A DNA stretch of 64,000 bases from Roseomonas sp. (GTDB lineage: Bacteria > Pseudomonadota > Alphaproteobacteria > Acetobacterales > Acetobacteraceae): contig JADCFN010000003.1 in assembly GCA_020249505.1 (NCBI GenBank), positions 293,632 to 357,631 on the forward strand, read 5' to 3'. Both the position numbers and the translations under genes were made by a program. Positions 8,775 to 20,374 of this stretch are shown piece after piece. The notes beneath the pieces were generated by a model. That model was given only the letters and a program-made list of their open reading frames with translations, was not told the DNA's origin and did not search any database. The stretch's first letter is position 1. Each line of letters starts with the position of its first letter.

Positions 8775-10049
8775 ATGCATCTTTCAGAACTCAAGGCGAA
8801 AAGCCCCGCGGACCTCCTCGCATTCGCTGAGGAATTGCAGATCGAAAACGCGTCATCGCTGCGCAAGCAGGATATGATGTTCGCGATCCTGAAGACCTTT
8901 GCGGACAATGAACAGGCGATCTTCGGCGAAGGCACGCTTGAAATCCTTTCGGATGGCTTCGGCTATCTGCGCAGCCCGCAAGCGAATTTCCTGCCGGGGC
9001 CGGATGATATTTATGTCTCCCCCGCCCAGGTGCGCCGCTTTGGCTTGCGCACCGGCGATACGGTGGAAGGCCAGATCCGCGCGCCGAAGGATGGGGAGCG
9101 TTATTTCTCCCTGCTCAAGGTCAATGCGATCAATTTCGAAGACCCGGAAAGCCTGCGCCACCGGATCAATTTCGATAACCTGACGCCGCTTTATCCGAAC
9201 CGTCGCCTCAAGATGGAAAATCCTGAGGTTGAAAGCGTTGCCAAGGGGCCAACCAAGGACAATACGCATCGCGTCATTGATTTGATTTCCCCGATCGGCA
9301 TGGGCCAGCGCGCCTTGATTGTGGCGCCGCCCCGCACGGGTAAAACCGTAATGCTGCAAAACATCGCCAAATCCATCACGGCGAATAATCCTGAAGTCTT
9401 CCTGATGGTGCTGCTGATTGACGAACGGCCCGAGGAAGTGACCGACATGGCCCGCACCGTGCGCGGTGAGGTTGTGGCCAGCACCTTCGACGAACCGGCG
9501 ACACGCCATGTGCAAGTGACTGAAATGGTGCTGGAAAAGGCCAAGCGACTGGTGGAACACAAGCGCGATGTGGTGATTTTGCTGGACAGTATCACGCGCC
9601 TGGGCCGCGCCTATAACTCAGTTGTGCCGTCATCGGGCAAGGTGCTGACGGGTGGTGTGGATGCCAATGCGCTGCAACGCCCGAAGCGGTTTTTTGGTGC
9701 GGCGCGCAATATCGAAGAAGGTGGGTCGCTCACCATCATCGCGACGGCGCTGATTGATACCGGCAGCCGTATGGATGAAGTGATTTTCGAAGAATTCAAA
9801 GGCACTGGCAATTGCGAAATCGTGCTGGATCGGAAGCTTTCCGATAAGCGCACCTTCCCCGCCATTGACATCACCAAATCCGGCACGCGCAAGGAAGAGT
9901 TGCTGGTGGATCGCGGCACACTTTCCAAGATGTGGGTGCTGCGGCGCATTCTCAACCCGATGGGCACACAGGATGCGATGGAATTCCTGCTGGACAAGCT
10001 GAAATACAGCAAGACCAATCAGGATTTCTTTGATGCAATGAATACCTGA
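8775..10049 (+). CDS. rho: transcription termination factor Rho
   Basis: [21 protein letters not shown]…, [20 protein letters not shown] Walker [26 protein letters not shown]. Confidence 0.98.
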   Translation: MHLSELKAKSPADLLAFAEELQIENASSLRKQDMMFAILKTFADNEQAIFGEGTLEILSDGFGYLRSPQANFLPGPDDIYVSPAQVRRFGLRTGDTVEGQIRAPKDGERYFSLLKVNAINFEDPESLRHRINFDNLTPLYPNRRLKMENPEVESVAKGPTKDNTHRVIDLISPIGMGQRALIVAPPRTGKTVMLQNIAKSITANNPEVFLMVLLIDERPEEVTDMARTVRGEVVASTFDEPATRHVQVTEMVLEKAKRLVEHKRDVVILLDSITRLGRAYNSVVPSSGKVLTGGVDANALQRPKRFFGAARNIEEGGSLTIIATALIDTGSRMDEVIFEEFKGTGNCEIVLDRKLSDKRTFPAIDITKSGTRKEELLVDRGTLSKMWVLRRILNPMGTQDAMEFLLDKLKYSKTNQDFFDAMNT

Positions 10050-10068
10050 CCCAAGGCGGGGGGGCATC

Positions 10069-11130
10069 ATGGTCATTCTGCTGACAGGTGGGATGGGGTT
10101 CATCGGATCGGCGGTGGTGCGGCATCTGCTTGCGACCACCGATGCGATGGTGGTCAACATAGACAAGCTGACCTATGCGGCGAGCCCGGAAAGCCTTGGC
10201 GATTGGCTGAAATCGCCGCGCCATCAGCATCTGCCGCTGGATATTTGTGACACGGCCGCGATGCGGGATGTCTTCACGCGCTTCAAGCCCGCGCGCGTCA
10301 TGCATTTGGCGGCCGAATCCCATGTGGATCGTTCCATTGATGGCCCGGCAGAATTCATCCGCACCAATGTCGTTGGCACGCAGGTGCTGCTGGAAGCCGC
10401 GCGGGAATATTGGCAAGGGCTGCAAGGCAGTGCCAAGGCTGAATTCCGCTTCCATCACGTCTCAACTGATGAGGTTTTCGGGTCCCTCGAAAGCGCGGAT
10501 GATGCGCCATTTGATGAGCATACGCGCTATGATCCGCGCAGCCCTTATTCCGCTTCCAAGGCAGCGTCGGACCATTTGGTGCGCGCCTGGCAGCATACTT
10601 ATGGCTTTCCATCCTTCGTTTCCAACACCACGAATAATTACGGGCCGTGGCAGTTTCCGGAAAAGCTCATTCCGCTGGTCACGCTTAATGCTTTGGAAGG
10701 CCGGCCTTTGCCGGTTTATGGCGATGGATCGAATATCCGCGATTGGATCCATGTGCAGGATCACGCCGAAGCCTTGGTGCTGGCGCTGATGCGCGGCGTG
10801 CCGGGGGCGACTTATTGCATCGGCCCACGTCAGGAACGGACCAATCTGCAAGTGGTGCAGGCCATTTGCCGGACGCTGGACCGGCTGCGCCCTGATCCCG
10901 CCGGCCCGCGCGAACGCCTGATCACCTATGTGAAGGATCGCCCGGGCCATGATTTCCGCTACGCCATGGACCCAAGCGGCGCGGAAGCAGCGCTTGGCTG
11001 GAAGGCGCGCTATGATTTTGAGAGCGGGCTTGATCAGACCATTCGCTGGTATCTGGACAATGAAGCCTGGTGGCGACCCATTCGCGAAAAGCGCTATGCG
11101 GGACAAAGGCTTGGGGGGGTGAAGGCATGA
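10069..11130 (+). CDS. rfbB: dTDP-glucose 4,6-dehydratase
   Basis: [55 protein letters not shown]. Confidence 0.97.
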   Translation: MVILLTGGMGFIGSAVVRHLLATTDAMVVNIDKLTYAASPESLGDWLKSPRHQHLPLDICDTAAMRDVFTRFKPARVMHLAAESHVDRSIDGPAEFIRTNVVGTQVLLEAAREYWQGLQGSAKAEFRFHHVSTDEVFGSLESADDAPFDEHTRYDPRSPYSASKAASDHLVRAWQHTYGFPSFVSNTTNNYGPWQFPEKLIPLVTLNALEGRPLPVYGDGSNIRDWIHVQDHAEALVLALMRGVPGATYCIGPRQERTNLQVVQAICRTLDRLRPDPAGPRERLITYVKDRPGHDFRYAMDPSGAEAALGWKARYDFESGLDQTIRWYLDNEAWWRPIREKRYAGQRLGGVKA

Positions 11131-12008
11131 AGGGCATTCTGCTCGCGGGCGGGTCGGGGACGCGTTTGCACCCCATGACCTTGGCGGCGTCCAAGCAATT
11201 GCTGCCAGTTTATGACAAGCCGATGGTTTATTACCCGCTGGGTACGCTGATGCTGGCGGGGATCAAGGATATTCTGCTGATCTCAACGCCGGCTGATCTG
11301 CCGGCATTCAAACGCTTGCTGGGTGATGGTGCGCAATTTGGCATTCGCATCAGCTATGCGGAACAGCCAAGCCCGGATGGCATTGCGCAAGCCTTTCACA
11401 TCGGCGCGGAGTGGATTGGTGGCGAAGCCTGCGCCTTGGCATTGGGCGACAACATCATCTACGGCCATGGGTTGGTGGAAAGCCTGAAGGCGGCAGCGAC
11501 CAATGCGCAAAATGGCCTTGCTTCCGTCTTTGGCTACCGCGTGGCCGATCCGGAACGCTATGGTGTTGCGGAATTCGATGCGGCTGGGCGCGTGCTTTCG
11601 ATTGAGGAAAAACCCACCAAGCCGAAATCTGATTGGGCCGTGATCGGGCTTTATTTCTACGACAAGCGCGTGACGCAAATGGCGCGGGATTTGAAGCCAT
11701 CCGCGCGCGGCGAATTGGAAATCACCGACCTCAATAAGGTCTATCTGGCCGATGGTAGCTTGCGTGCTGAGCAATTGGGCCGCGGTTGCGCCTGGCTTGA
11801 TGCCGGCACGCCCGCTTCATTGCTGCAAGCCGCGCTTTTTGTGCAGACGGTGCAGGAACGCCAAGGGCTGCAAGTGGGCTGCCCTGAAGAAATCGCCTTC
11901 CGCAAGGGCTTCATTGATGCTGCGGCTTTGCGCGCCCAGGCAGATCGGCTGGGCAAGACCGCTTATGGTGTTTATTTCCGTGACTTGGCTGAGGGGCGGC
12001 TCTCATGA
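11127..12008 (+). CDS. rfbA: glucose-1-phosphate thymidylyltransferase
   Basis: [42 protein letters not shown] overlap with rfbB stop at 11127-11130. Confidence 0.97.
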   Translation: MKGILLAGGSGTRLHPMTLAASKQLLPVYDKPMVYYPLGTLMLAGIKDILLISTPADLPAFKRLLGDGAQFGIRISYAEQPSPDGIAQAFHIGAEWIGGEACALALGDNIIYGHGLVESLKAAATNAQNGLASVFGYRVADPERYGVAEFDAAGRVLSIEEKPTKPKSDWAVIGLYFYDKRVTQMARDLKPSARGELEITDLNKVYLADGSLRAEQLGRGCAWLDAGTPASLLQAALFVQTVQERQGLQVGCPEEIAFRKGFIDAAALRAQADRLGKTAYGVYFRDLAEGRLS

Positions 12009-12565
12009 AGGCAGAGCGTCTTGCCATTCCGGATCTGATCCTGATTGAACCAGCACGCTTTGGCGATGATCGCGGTTTTTTCAGCGAAGTCTGGTCGCGC
12101 CGTACGCTGGCTGCGCATGGGATCACGGCTGATTTCGTGCAGGATAATCATTCCCTGTCGCGTCAGAAGGGCGTGGTGCGTGGCCTGCATTTCCAGCGGC
12201 CACCCACAGCCCAGGCCAAGCTGGTGCGTGTGGTGCGGGGTTCCATCCTGGATATCGCTGTGGATATTCGCGAAGGCTCGCCCACTTATGGCCAGCATGT
12301 GGCGTGCGAGCTTTCCGCCGCGAATTGGCAGCAGCTTTGGATCCCGGCAGGCTTTGCGCATGGTTTCGTGACACTCGAAGAAGATACTGAAGTACTCTAT
12401 AAGGTTGATGCGTATTATGATCGGGCAACCGATGCTGGCATCGCCTGGAATGACCCCGCGCTTGCCATTGATTGGCCGGTGGATAACCCGATCCTGTCTG
12501 ACAAGGACCGCAAGGCACCACGGCTTGCCGATATCGCGCCGCCCTTCCCGAAAGGGTCTTGGTAA
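12005..12565 (+). CDS. rfbC: dTDP-4-dehydrorhamnose 3,5-epimerase
   Basis: [51 protein letters not shown]. Confidence 0.97.
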   Translation: MKAERLAIPDLILIEPARFGDDRGFFSEVWSRRTLAAHGITADFVQDNHSLSRQKGVVRGLHFQRPPTAQAKLVRVVRGSILDIAVDIREGSPTYGQHVACELSAANWQQLWIPAGFAHGFVTLEEDTEVLYKVDAYYDRATDAGIAWNDPALAIDWPVDNPILSDKDRKAPRLADIAPPFPKGSW

Positions 12566-13452
12566 TGCGCCGCATCCTTGTCACCGGTCGCGGCGGGCAA
12601 TTGGCGACTGGGTTGGAAGCCGCACTGCCGGCGCAAGGGTTTGAGGCGCTGCTGGTCGGCCAGCCGGAATTTGAATTCGACAAGCCCGAAACGGTGATCG
12701 CGGCCTTTCACGCGCTGAAGCCTGATGCCGTGGTGAATTGCGCTGCCTGGACGGCGGTGGATGCGGCGGAAGATGATGAAGCGGGCGCCTTTCGCGCAAA
12801 TGCGCTGGGGCCTGCACTGCTTGGGCGGCTCACGCGCGAAGCGGGCATTCCGATCATCCAGATTTCCACCGATTATGTTTTTGATGGGCTGAAGGGCGCG
12901 CCTTATCTGGAAAGTGATTCGCCCAATCCTTTGGGTGCCTATGGCCGCACCAAGCTCGCCGGCGAATGGGCCGCGCAGGCGGCCAATCCGCGTTGCATTG
13001 TGCTGCGTACGGCTTGGGTTTTCGCGCCGATGGGCAAGAATTTTTTGCGTACCATGCTCGCACTCGGCGAACAGCGCCCGGAACTTCGCGTGGTGGCGGA
13101 TCAATGGGGCAGCCCGACCGCCGCGCCCGATCTGGCCGATGCCATTGCCTCCATCCTGGCGCAGCTGCGCGCCGATGGCTGGCGCGATCATTTTGCCGGC
13201 ACCTATCACGCGACCGGTGGGGGCTTCACCACCTGGCATGCCTTTGCTGAGGCTATTTTCACCGAAGCCGCCCGCCATGGTGCGCCGCGCCCCAAGGTGC
13301 ATGCCATCGCTACTGCCGACTACCCCACCAAGGCCAAGCGCCCCGCGGATGGCAGGCTGAATAATGACAAGCTGTTGCGCAGATTCGGCGTGGCGCTACC
13401 GCCTTGGGAAGCCGGGCTGGCCCGCGTCATGGCGGCGCTGCGCCAGGCCTGA
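12565..13452 (+). CDS. rfbD: dTDP-4-dehydrorhamnose reductase
   Basis: [71 protein letters not shown]. Confidence 0.96.
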   Translation: MRRILVTGRGGQLATGLEAALPAQGFEALLVGQPEFEFDKPETVIAAFHALKPDAVVNCAAWTAVDAAEDDEAGAFRANALGPALLGRLTREAGIPIIQISTDYVFDGLKGAPYLESDSPNPLGAYGRTKLAGEWAAQAANPRCIVLRTAWVFAPMGKNFLRTMLALGEQRPELRVVADQWGSPTAAPDLADAIASILAQLRADGWRDHFAGTYHATGGGFTTWHAFAEAIFTEAARHGAPRPKVHAIATADYPTKAKRPADGRLNNDKLLRRFGVALPPWEAGLARVMAALRQA

Positions 13453-13506
13453 CGCCTTTCCGAAAACAAGTTTCGGCGGCATGATACGCACAAGAATTAA
13501 GGGAGG

Positions 13507-14496
13507 ATGCCCATGACTAATCTCTCGCGTCGCGCTGCGCTCGCCTTGCCGCTGCTTGCGGCGCCTACCATCGCCCGCGCGCAATCCTGGCGCCCATCGG
13601 GGCAGGTGCGCATCATCGTCCCTGCTGCCGCGGGTGGCACCACGGATATCATGGGCCGGTTGCTTGCCCAGTTTTTGCAACCGCGCTGGGGCACGCCAGT
13701 GGTGGTGGAAAACCGCACCGGCGCTGGTGGCACCATCGGCACTGTGGAAGCCGTGCGCGCGCGCCCGGATGGTCTCACGCTGCTCATGGGCAATATCGGC
13801 CCGCAGGCCATTGGCTATTCGCTGTTCCGCAATCTGCAATATCGACCGGAGCAATTGGCCCCAATCGCCGGCACCATCGCAGGGCCGAATGTGCTGGTGG
13901 TGAACAACAATGTGCCAGCGCAGAATGTGGCTGAGCTTGCCGCCATGCTGCGCGCCAAGCCGGGCGAAATCCCCTATGTCTCAACGGGGGTGGGCCAATC
14001 CACGCATCTTTCGCCAGTGCTTTTTCTGCAAATGCTGAATGCCCAGGCCATTCACGTGCCAACCCGCGGTTCCGCCCCGGCGCAGATTGAATTGCTCGCC
14101 GGCAATGTCACTTTCCTGATTGATAACCTTACTGGCATCATGGGCCATATCCAGGCCGGCCGCGTGCGTGCCTTGGCGGTGACAAGCAAGGAACGCCACC
14201 CGCTACTGCCCAATGTGCCGGCGATGCGCGAAACCATGCCGGAACTCGCGAATTACGAAGTGAATACCTGGTTTGGGGTCTTCGGCCAGGCCGCCATGCC
14301 CGCCGAGATGATCAACAGCATCAATGCCGATGTGATGGCGATGCTCGCCATGCCTGAGACAGTGAAGCGCTTTGAGGAATTGGGCGGCATGCCGATGATC
14401 GGCAGCGCGCAGCAATTCGGTGCTTTCGTTGCCAGCGAAATCACCAAATGGGCTGAGGTGATCAAGAAGGAAGGCTTGCAGATAGACGCGAGTTGA
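13507..14496 (+). CDS. tripartite tricarboxylate transporter substrate-binding (Bug/TctC) protein
   Basis: Signal-like N-terminus RRAALALPLLAAPTIARAQS; VRIIVPAAAGGTTDIMGRLLAQ…VVVENRTGAGGTIGTVEAVRARPDG typical Bug family. Confidence 0.93.
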   Translation: MPMTNLSRRAALALPLLAAPTIARAQSWRPSGQVRIIVPAAAGGTTDIMGRLLAQFLQPRWGTPVVVENRTGAGGTIGTVEAVRARPDGLTLLMGNIGPQAIGYSLFRNLQYRPEQLAPIAGTIAGPNVLVVNNNVPAQNVAELAAMLRAKPGEIPYVSTGVGQSTHLSPVLFLQMLNAQAIHVPTRGSAPAQIELLAGNVTFLIDNLTGIMGHIQAGRVRALAVTSKERHPLLPNVPAMRETMPELANYEVNTWFGVFGQAAMPAEMINSINADVMAMLAMPETVKRFEELGGMPMIGSAQQFGAFVASEITKWAEVIKKEGLQIDAS

Positions 14497-14515
14497 AGCG
14501 AGCGGCCGCTACCGC

Positions 14516-15325
14516 TTAAACCTTCGCAAACGCCACATCCCGCGTTGCGGCCAGCGCTTCATAAGCCGTGCGCACTTGTGCGGCTCCATGCACGCGTTCC
14601 AGCCGCCTGAGTGTGAAATGCCCGCGCGCGACGCTGCGGAAATGTTCCAGAAACGCCAGGTTGATCGCGGCCCCCGCCGCGGCGCCAATCAAGGGTGCCG
14701 CCTGGGCCGAAAGTTTCAGCCCGACAGGCCCCACAAAGCGCGCGGCAATGGCGGCAATAAAACCGGGCAGGACAGTTGCGCCAATGCTGCCCTTCAGCGC
14801 CTCGGCCAGCGCAATACGTAGCGCGAAATAGCCGGACTCAGCCGCATCATCACTCTTGCCGCGCCCGCCTAACGCAAAAATCTTCAGGCATTCGGCAGCG
14901 ATTTCGGGTCGGGTCAAATCCTCACCCTCCTCAGCCGCAATGGCGGCAATTTGGCGCAGCAGTACGGTGGTGGAAATCGGCAATTCCACCAGCGTGCCCG
15001 CTAGGCCAAAGGCACCGCCCGCAGCACCCGTTGCCGCTGCCAGCCCGCGATGCAGCCAGGATGAAGGCAAAACCGAAGGTGTCGCCGCCGGCGATGACTT
15101 GAGCGCTGCCGCCATCGCCGTTGTCAGCGCCGCACGTACCGCGCCTTGCAGCCCGCCTTGCATGGGGCCTGGCAGGCGCGCGGTCAGTGCTTCAATCGGT
15201 GTCCCCACCGTTGCCGAAAGCCGCGCGGCGAGGGAGGGATTTTCCAACGCCTCAAAGGCCGCGCGCAATTCGGCGGCGGCCCGGGGACCGAGCGGCGGCG
15301 GCGTGGCGCTGACCGTAAGGCTCAT
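14516..15325 (-). CDS. EcsC family protein
   Basis: 269 aa Ala-rich protein with EcsC-like pattern (GAAGGAFGLAGTLVELPISTTVLLRQIAAIAAEEGEDL…AECLKIFALGG). Confidence 0.75.
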   Translation of the reverse strand: MSLTVSATPPPLGPRAAAELRAAFEALENPSLAARLSATVGTPIEALTARLPGPMQGGLQGAVRAALTTAMAAALKSSPAATPSVLPSSWLHRGLAAATGAAGGAFGLAGTLVELPISTTVLLRQIAAIAAEEGEDLTRPEIAAECLKIFALGGRGKSDDAAESGYFALRIALAEALKGSIGATVLPGFIAAIAARFVGPVGLKLSAQAAPLIGAAAGAAINLAFLEHFRSVARGHFTLRRLERVHGAAQVRTAYEALAATRDVAFAKV

Positions 15326-15327
15326 GT

Positions 15328-16653
15328 CTATAAAATGTAGCGCGAAAGATCGGCGCTGGCGGCCAAGGGTGCCACGCGGTCGCGCACCATGGCGGCATCC
15401 ACCGCAATCGTCTCCCCCGCGCGATCGGTCGCGGTGAAGGAGATTTCTTCCAGCAGCCGTTCCAGCACCGTCGCCAGCCGCCGCGCGCCGATATTCTCAA
15501 CACTCGCGTTGATTTCCGCGGCCAGATCAGCAATCGCTTCAACTGCATCGGGCGTGAAATCCAGCGCCACGGATTCCGTGCCAAGCAGCGCGGTGTATTG
15601 TTTGAGCAGGGAATGTTCCGGCTCGGTCAAAATTCGGCGGAAATCATCGCGCGACAGCGCCTTCAATTCCACGCGGATCGGCAAGCGGCCCTGCAATTCC
15701 GGCAAAAGATCGGATGGTTTCGCCAAATGAAACGCACCGGACGCGATGAACAGCACATGATCCGTCTTCACCGGACCATGTTTGGTGGTGACGGTGGTGC
15801 CCTCAATCAACGGCAGCAAATCGCGCTGCACCCCTTCGCGGGAAACATCGCCGCCGCGCATCCCGCTTTCGCTGGTGCGCGCACAAATCTTATCAATCTC
15901 ATCCAGGAACACGATGCCATTGGCTTCAACATTGGCGAGTGCTTCGCGCACCACCGCATCCTGATCCAATAGCTTGTCGGCTTCATCCTTCAGCAGCGCC
16001 GTGCGGGCTTCGGCCACCGTCATCTTGCGGGACTTACTGCGCCCGCCGAACATCTTGCCAAACATATCCTGCAAATTCTGCATTTGCGGCGGCTGGCCGC
16101 CCGGCAAATCCATCATGCCAATCGGCATGGCCGGGCCGGAATCGGCCAATTGCACTTCAATCTCGCGGTTTTCCAACTGGCCTTCGCGCAGCATGCGGCG
16201 GAACTTTAACCGTGTTTCCCCTGATGCCCCTTCGCCCACCAGCGCCGTCAGCAGCGTTTCCTCCGCCGCCAATTCAGCCTTGGCCTGCACGCCCTTCCGC
16301 GCAGCGTCGCGGCCCATGGTGATCGCAACTTCCACCAGATCACGCAGAATGCTTTCGACATCACGCCCGACATAGCCAACTTCGGTGAATTTCGTCGCTT
16401 CCACCTTGAGAAAGGGCGCATGCGCCAGCCGCGCCAAACGCCGCGCGATTTCCGTCTTGCCGCAGCCGGTCGGCCCGATCATCAGTATATTTTTCGGCAC
16501 CACTTCCTCACGCAGCCCCGGCGCCAATTGCTGGCGCCGCCAACGATTACGCAGCGCGATCGCCACTGCGCGCTTGGCTTCCAGCTGGCCGACAATATGC
16601 CGATCAAGCTCCGAGACAATCTCACGCGGGGAGAGGTTGACGGTTTCGGTCAT
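15328..16653 (-). CDS. hslU: ATP-dependent protease ATPase subunit HslU
   Basis: [71 protein letters not shown]. Start trimmed to ATG at 16653. Confidence 0.98.
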   Translation of the reverse strand: MTETVNLSPREIVSELDRHIVGQLEAKRAVAIALRNRWRRQQLAPGLREEVVPKNILMIGPTGCGKTEIARRLARLAHAPFLKVEATKFTEVGYVGRDVESILRDLVEVAITMGRDAARKGVQAKAELAAEETLLTALVGEGASGETRLKFRRMLREGQLENREIEVQLADSGPAMPIGMMDLPGGQPPQMQNLQDMFGKMFGGRSKSRKMTVAEARTALLKDEADKLLDQDAVVREALANVEANGIVFLDEIDKICARTSESGMRGGDVSREGVQRDLLPLIEGTTVTTKHGPVKTDHVLFIASGAFHLAKPSDLLPELQGRLPIRVELKALSRDDFRRILTEPEHSLLKQYTALLGTESVALDFTPDAVEAIADLAAEINASVENIGARRLATVLERLLEEISFTATDRAGETIAVDAAMVRDRVAPLAASADLSRYIL

Positions 16654-17228
16654 GGCGCGTCTCCCGCGCTGGCAGCCAGCGTTTCCAGGATGATATTGCC
16701 GTTGGTATAGACGCAGATATCGGCGGCAATCTTCATCGCGCGCCGGCAAATCTCCTCGGCTTCCACGCCTTCCACGGGCAGCAGCGCGCGCGCGGCGGAA
16801 AGCGCGTAATTGCCGCCGGAACCGATACCGATAATGGCATCTTCCGGTTCCAGCACATCGCCCTGTCCGGTGACCAGCAAGGATCGTTTGTGATCCGCCA
16901 CCGCCAGCAAGGCTTCCAGGCGCCTCAGGTAGCGATCCGTGCGCCAATCCTTCGCCAAATCAACGCAGGCGCGTTCCAATTGATCCGGAAAGCGTTCCAG
17001 CTTGGCTTCAAGCCTTTCCAGCAATGTGAAGGCATCAGCCGTGGCGCCGGCGAAGCCCGCCAGCACCTTGCCGCCGGCAATCCGGCGGATTTTGCGCGCA
17101 TTGCCCTTCACCACTGTTTGGCCGAGCGAGACTTGCCCATCCCCGGCCATGGCCACTTGCCCGCCCTTGCGGACGCAAAGAATGGTGGTGCCGTGCCAGC
17201 CCAGGGGGTCGTGTTGTGTCTGTGTCAT
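16650..17228 (-). CDS. hslV: ATP-dependent protease proteolytic subunit HslV
   Basis: [40 protein letters not shown]; start trimmed to ATG at 17228. Confidence 0.97.
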   Translation of the reverse strand: MTQTQHDPLGWHGTTILCVRKGGQVAMAGDGQVSLGQTVVKGNARKIRRIAGGKVLAGFAGATADAFTLLERLEAKLERFPDQLERACVDLAKDWRTDRYLRRLEALLAVADHKRSLLVTGQGDVLEPEDAIIGIGSGGNYALSAARALLPVEGVEAEEICRRAMKIAADICVYTNGNIILETLAASAGDAP

Positions 17229-17318
17229 GGGTGCAGAAATGGCGCGACTGGGGCGCGGAGACAACCACACCCTCGCTTTCGGTTGCATCCCCCCCGCCGC
17301 GGAGCGTAGTTAGGCTGC

Positions 17319-17933
17319 ATGAAGACCACCCCGCCCTGGAACCGCCGCGCGGAAATCAGCCGCGAGACCTCGGAAACCGCGATCACCGTCGCCCTTGGCC
17401 TGGATGGCGAGGGGCGCGCGGATATCGCCACTGGCATTGGCTTTCTGGACCATATGCTGACCGCTTTGGCGCGCCATGGTCTCTTCGACCTGAAGGTGCA
17501 GGCCAAGGGCGATCTGCACATAGATTTCCACCACACCACGGAAGATGTCGGCATCGTCATCGGCCAATGCCTGCGCCAAGCCTTGGGCGATAAGCGCGGG
17601 ATTCGTCGCTACGGTGCCGCCGTGATCCCGATGGATGAGGCGCTTGCGGAAGCAGCCGTGGATATCTCTGGCCGGCCATACCTTGCCTGGTCCGTCAGCT
17701 TCGCCCAGCCCAAGATTGGGGAGATGGATACGGAGCTGTTCGAGGAATTCTTCCGCGCCCTGGCCTTCAATGCCGGCATCACGCTGCATGTCACGCAAAA
17801 ATCCGGCACCAATGCGCATCACGTGGCGGAAGCCTGCTTCAAGGCTTTGGCGCGGGCACTGCGGGAGGCGGTGGAACCTGACCCGCGCGCGATTGGCGCC
17901 ATTCCTTCCACCAAAGGCGTGCTGGAAGCCTGA
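17319..17933 (+). CDS. hisB: imidazoleglycerol-phosphate dehydratase
   Basis: [54 protein letters not shown]. Confidence 0.97.
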   Translation: MKTTPPWNRRAEISRETSETAITVALGLDGEGRADIATGIGFLDHMLTALARHGLFDLKVQAKGDLHIDFHHTTEDVGIVIGQCLRQALGDKRGIRRYGAAVIPMDEALAEAAVDISGRPYLAWSVSFAQPKIGEMDTELFEEFFRALAFNAGITLHVTQKSGTNAHHVAEACFKALARALREAVEPDPRAIGAIPSTKGVLEA

Positions 17934-17934
17934 G

Positions 17935-18309
17935 ATGCGGGTCTGGACCGTTCATCAGCGCCCGGCCATGGCGGGCAAGCCCGCGCGGACGCTCATGGTA
18001 CGGGAAGGCTTTTCCTGGTTGGCGGCGGTGTTTCCGTTGTTCTGGTTCCTGGCCAAGCGGCTTTGGATCGTGGCGGCGCTCTATTTCGCGCTCGCGACCC
18101 TCTTGGGCTTCGTGCTGCCATCCGGCATTTCCCCCTGGGCGATGATCGCTTTGCAAATCCTGACAGGGTTTGAGGCGCGGAACCTTCAGCGCTGGACGCT
18201 GGAGCGGGGCGGTTTTCGCCTGATGGGCGTGGTGCAGGGACGCGATGAGGAAGGCGCAGTGCTGAACCTGGCTGACCGCCGCGCCGATCTGGCACGCGGG
18301 CTGACATGA
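17935..18309 (+). CDS. DUF2628 domain-containing small membrane protein
   Basis: Starts one base after the hisB stop; MRVWTVHQRPAMAGKPARTLMVREGFSWLAAVFPLFWFLAKRLWIVAALYF. Confidence 0.8.
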   Translation: MRVWTVHQRPAMAGKPARTLMVREGFSWLAAVFPLFWFLAKRLWIVAALYFALATLLGFVLPSGISPWAMIALQILTGFEARNLQRWTLERGGFRLMGVVQGRDEEGAVLNLADRRADLARGLT

Positions 18310-18959
18310 AGCTGGTGATCATAGACCCGGGTTCGGGCAATCTGGCTTCCGTGCTGCGGGCCTTCCAGAAAGTGGCGGCGGAGGCGGGCGTGGCCGCCGA
18401 TATCAGCGTCACCCGCGATGCCGCAGATATCCTGGCCGCTGACCGCGTTGTGCTGCCCGGTCAGGGGGCTTTCGCCGCCTGCCGGCGCGGGCTGGATGCT
18501 TTGCCGGGCGCGGTGGCGGCCATGGAACAGCGTGTGCGCGGGGATGGCGTGCCCTTTCTTGGCATTTGTGTGGGCATGCAGTTGATGGCCTCGCGCGGGT
18601 TGGAACATGGCAGCACGCCGGGGCTGGATTGGCTGCCCGGTGAAGTGGCGCCGATGGACCCGAAGGGCGCCGATGGCCGGCCTTTACCGCTGCCGCAGAT
18701 GGGCTGGAATGCGCTTGCCTTCCGCCCGGGCTGCCACCCCTTGCTGGCTGGGATCACGCCCGGGGATCAGGTTTATTTCGTGCATTCCTATGCCTTTAGC
18801 GCGGCGCTGCCAGGGGATGTGATCGCAACCGCTGATTATGGCGGGCCAGTAACTGCCGCCATTGCCCGCCATAATCTTGCCGGGCTTCAGTTCCATGTGG
18901 AAAAAAGCGGCCCGGTGGGGTTGCGTATCCTCGCCAATTTCCTTCAATGGGTGCCATGA
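18306..18959 (+). CDS. hisH: imidazole glycerol phosphate synthase glutaminase subunit HisH
   Basis: VIIDPGSGNLASVLRAF, VLPGQGAFAACRRGL, FLGICVGMQLMASRG (catalytic Cys), LQFHVEKSG. Confidence 0.96.
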   Translation: MKLVIIDPGSGNLASVLRAFQKVAAEAGVAADISVTRDAADILAADRVVLPGQGAFAACRRGLDALPGAVAAMEQRVRGDGVPFLGICVGMQLMASRGLEHGSTPGLDWLPGEVAPMDPKGADGRPLPLPQMGWNALAFRPGCHPLLAGITPGDQVYFVHSYAFSAALPGDVIATADYGGPVTAAIARHNLAGLQFHVEKSGPVGLRILANFLQWVP

Positions 18960-19546
18960 ATAGCGCAATGACCATGAGCTTCACCCATGATTTGGCAGTG
19001 GAACTCGCCAACCAGATTTCGGATGCGGATTTGGCCGACCTCTGTGAGGCGACGGATGCCGCCATCATTGAAGGCGGTGGCTTCGGTTGGCTGGAGCCCC
19101 AGGGGCGGGAGGCACTCGCGCGGCATTTCCGCGGCACGCTGCTGGTCCCGGAACGGGAGCTATTCATCGCACGCTTGGATGGCCATGTGGTGGGATCCGC
19201 CCAGTTGGTGCGCCCGCCGCGCCATAATGAAGCGCAATCCTTCGGCGCCACGCTGACGCATGCCTATCTTGCGCCCTACGCGCGCGGCCATGGCTTGGCG
19301 CGCATGTTGGTGAACCGCGTTGAAGAACGCGCCGCAGCACTCGGCCATCGCGTCCTGAACCTGGACGTGCGGGAGACGCAAACCACCGCTATCGCGCTTT
19401 TTGAAGCGCTGGGTTACGTGCATTGGGGCACGCATCCCTTTTATGCGCGCGTCAACGGCCAGACAGTTGCCGGGCGCTACTACTTCAAGCCGCTGGAACC
19501 AGGCCGCGGTCGTGCCACGGGCGCTTTGCTCGACCCCACGCAGTAA
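18956..19546 (+). CDS. GNAT family N-acetyltransferase
   Basis: [53 protein letters not shown] acetyl-CoA binding pattern. Confidence 0.9.
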   Translation: MNSAMTMSFTHDLAVELANQISDADLADLCEATDAAIIEGGGFGWLEPQGREALARHFRGTLLVPERELFIARLDGHVVGSAQLVRPPRHNEAQSFGATLTHAYLAPYARGHGLARMLVNRVEERAAALGHRVLNLDVRETQTTAIALFEALGYVHWGTHPFYARVNGQTVAGRYYFKPLEPGRGRATGALLDPTQ

Positions 19547-20274
19547 TGGGCTTTTCGCTTTATCCCGCCATTGATTTGAAGGGCGGGCAGGTGGTGCGCC
19601 TGAAACGAGGCGAGATGGATCAAGCCACCATCTATGCCGATGATCCGGCAGCGCAGGCGCGAAGCTTTATCGAAGCGGGATTTTCCTGGGTGCATATGGT
19701 GGATCTGGACGGCGCCTTTGCCGGCAAGCCGGCGAATGCGGCGGCCGTGCGCGCGATTATCGCCGCCGTGCCGGGGGCGAAGCTGCAATTGGGCGGCGGC
19801 ATTCGCACCATGGCAACGGCGGAAGCCTGGCTGGATGCAGGCGTCAGCCGGATCATTCTGGGCTCGGCCGCCGTCAAGGATCCGGATTTTGCCCGCGCCG
19901 CCTGCCGCGCCTTTCCGGGCCGTGTCGCGCTTGGGATTGATGCGCGCGATGGCATGGTGGCAACCGAAGGCTGGGCTGAAACCAGTGATGTGAGCGCCAC
20001 TGATCTGGCGCGCCGCTTTGAAGATTCCGGCGCTGCGGCGGTGATTTATACGGATATCGCGCGTGATGGCATGTTGAGCGGCGTGAATGTTGCGGCAACT
20101 GCGGCGCTGGCGCGCGCGGTGCGCTTGCCGGTGATTGCCTCGGGCGGTGTGGCGGGGATTGAGGATATTACGGCGCTGCGGGCTGAGGGCGCTGGGATCG
20201 AGGGCGCGATTTTGGGGCGCGCGCTGTATGATGGGCGGATTGAGCCGCAGATAGCGTTGGCGGCGGCGGCTTAG
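19546..20274 (+). CDS. hisA: HisA, ProFAR isomerase
   Basis: [73 protein letters not shown]. Start trimmed to 19546. Confidence 0.97.
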   Translation: MGFSLYPAIDLKGGQVVRLKRGEMDQATIYADDPAAQARSFIEAGFSWVHMVDLDGAFAGKPANAAAVRAIIAAVPGAKLQLGGGIRTMATAEAWLDAGVSRIILGSAAVKDPDFARAACRAFPGRVALGIDARDGMVATEGWAETSDVSATDLARRFEDSGAAAVIYTDIARDGMLSGVNVAATAALARAVRLPVIASGGVAGIEDITALRAEGAGIEGAILGRALYDGRIEPQIALAAAA

Positions 20275-20374
20275 GGCGCCTTTGCGCCTGACCGTTATCA
20301 TGGCTCTGGGCGTGGCGCTGCGCTGTGTTTCATAAAGTATCCGTTTTGTAACTTTATGTTCAGAAAACCAGATT

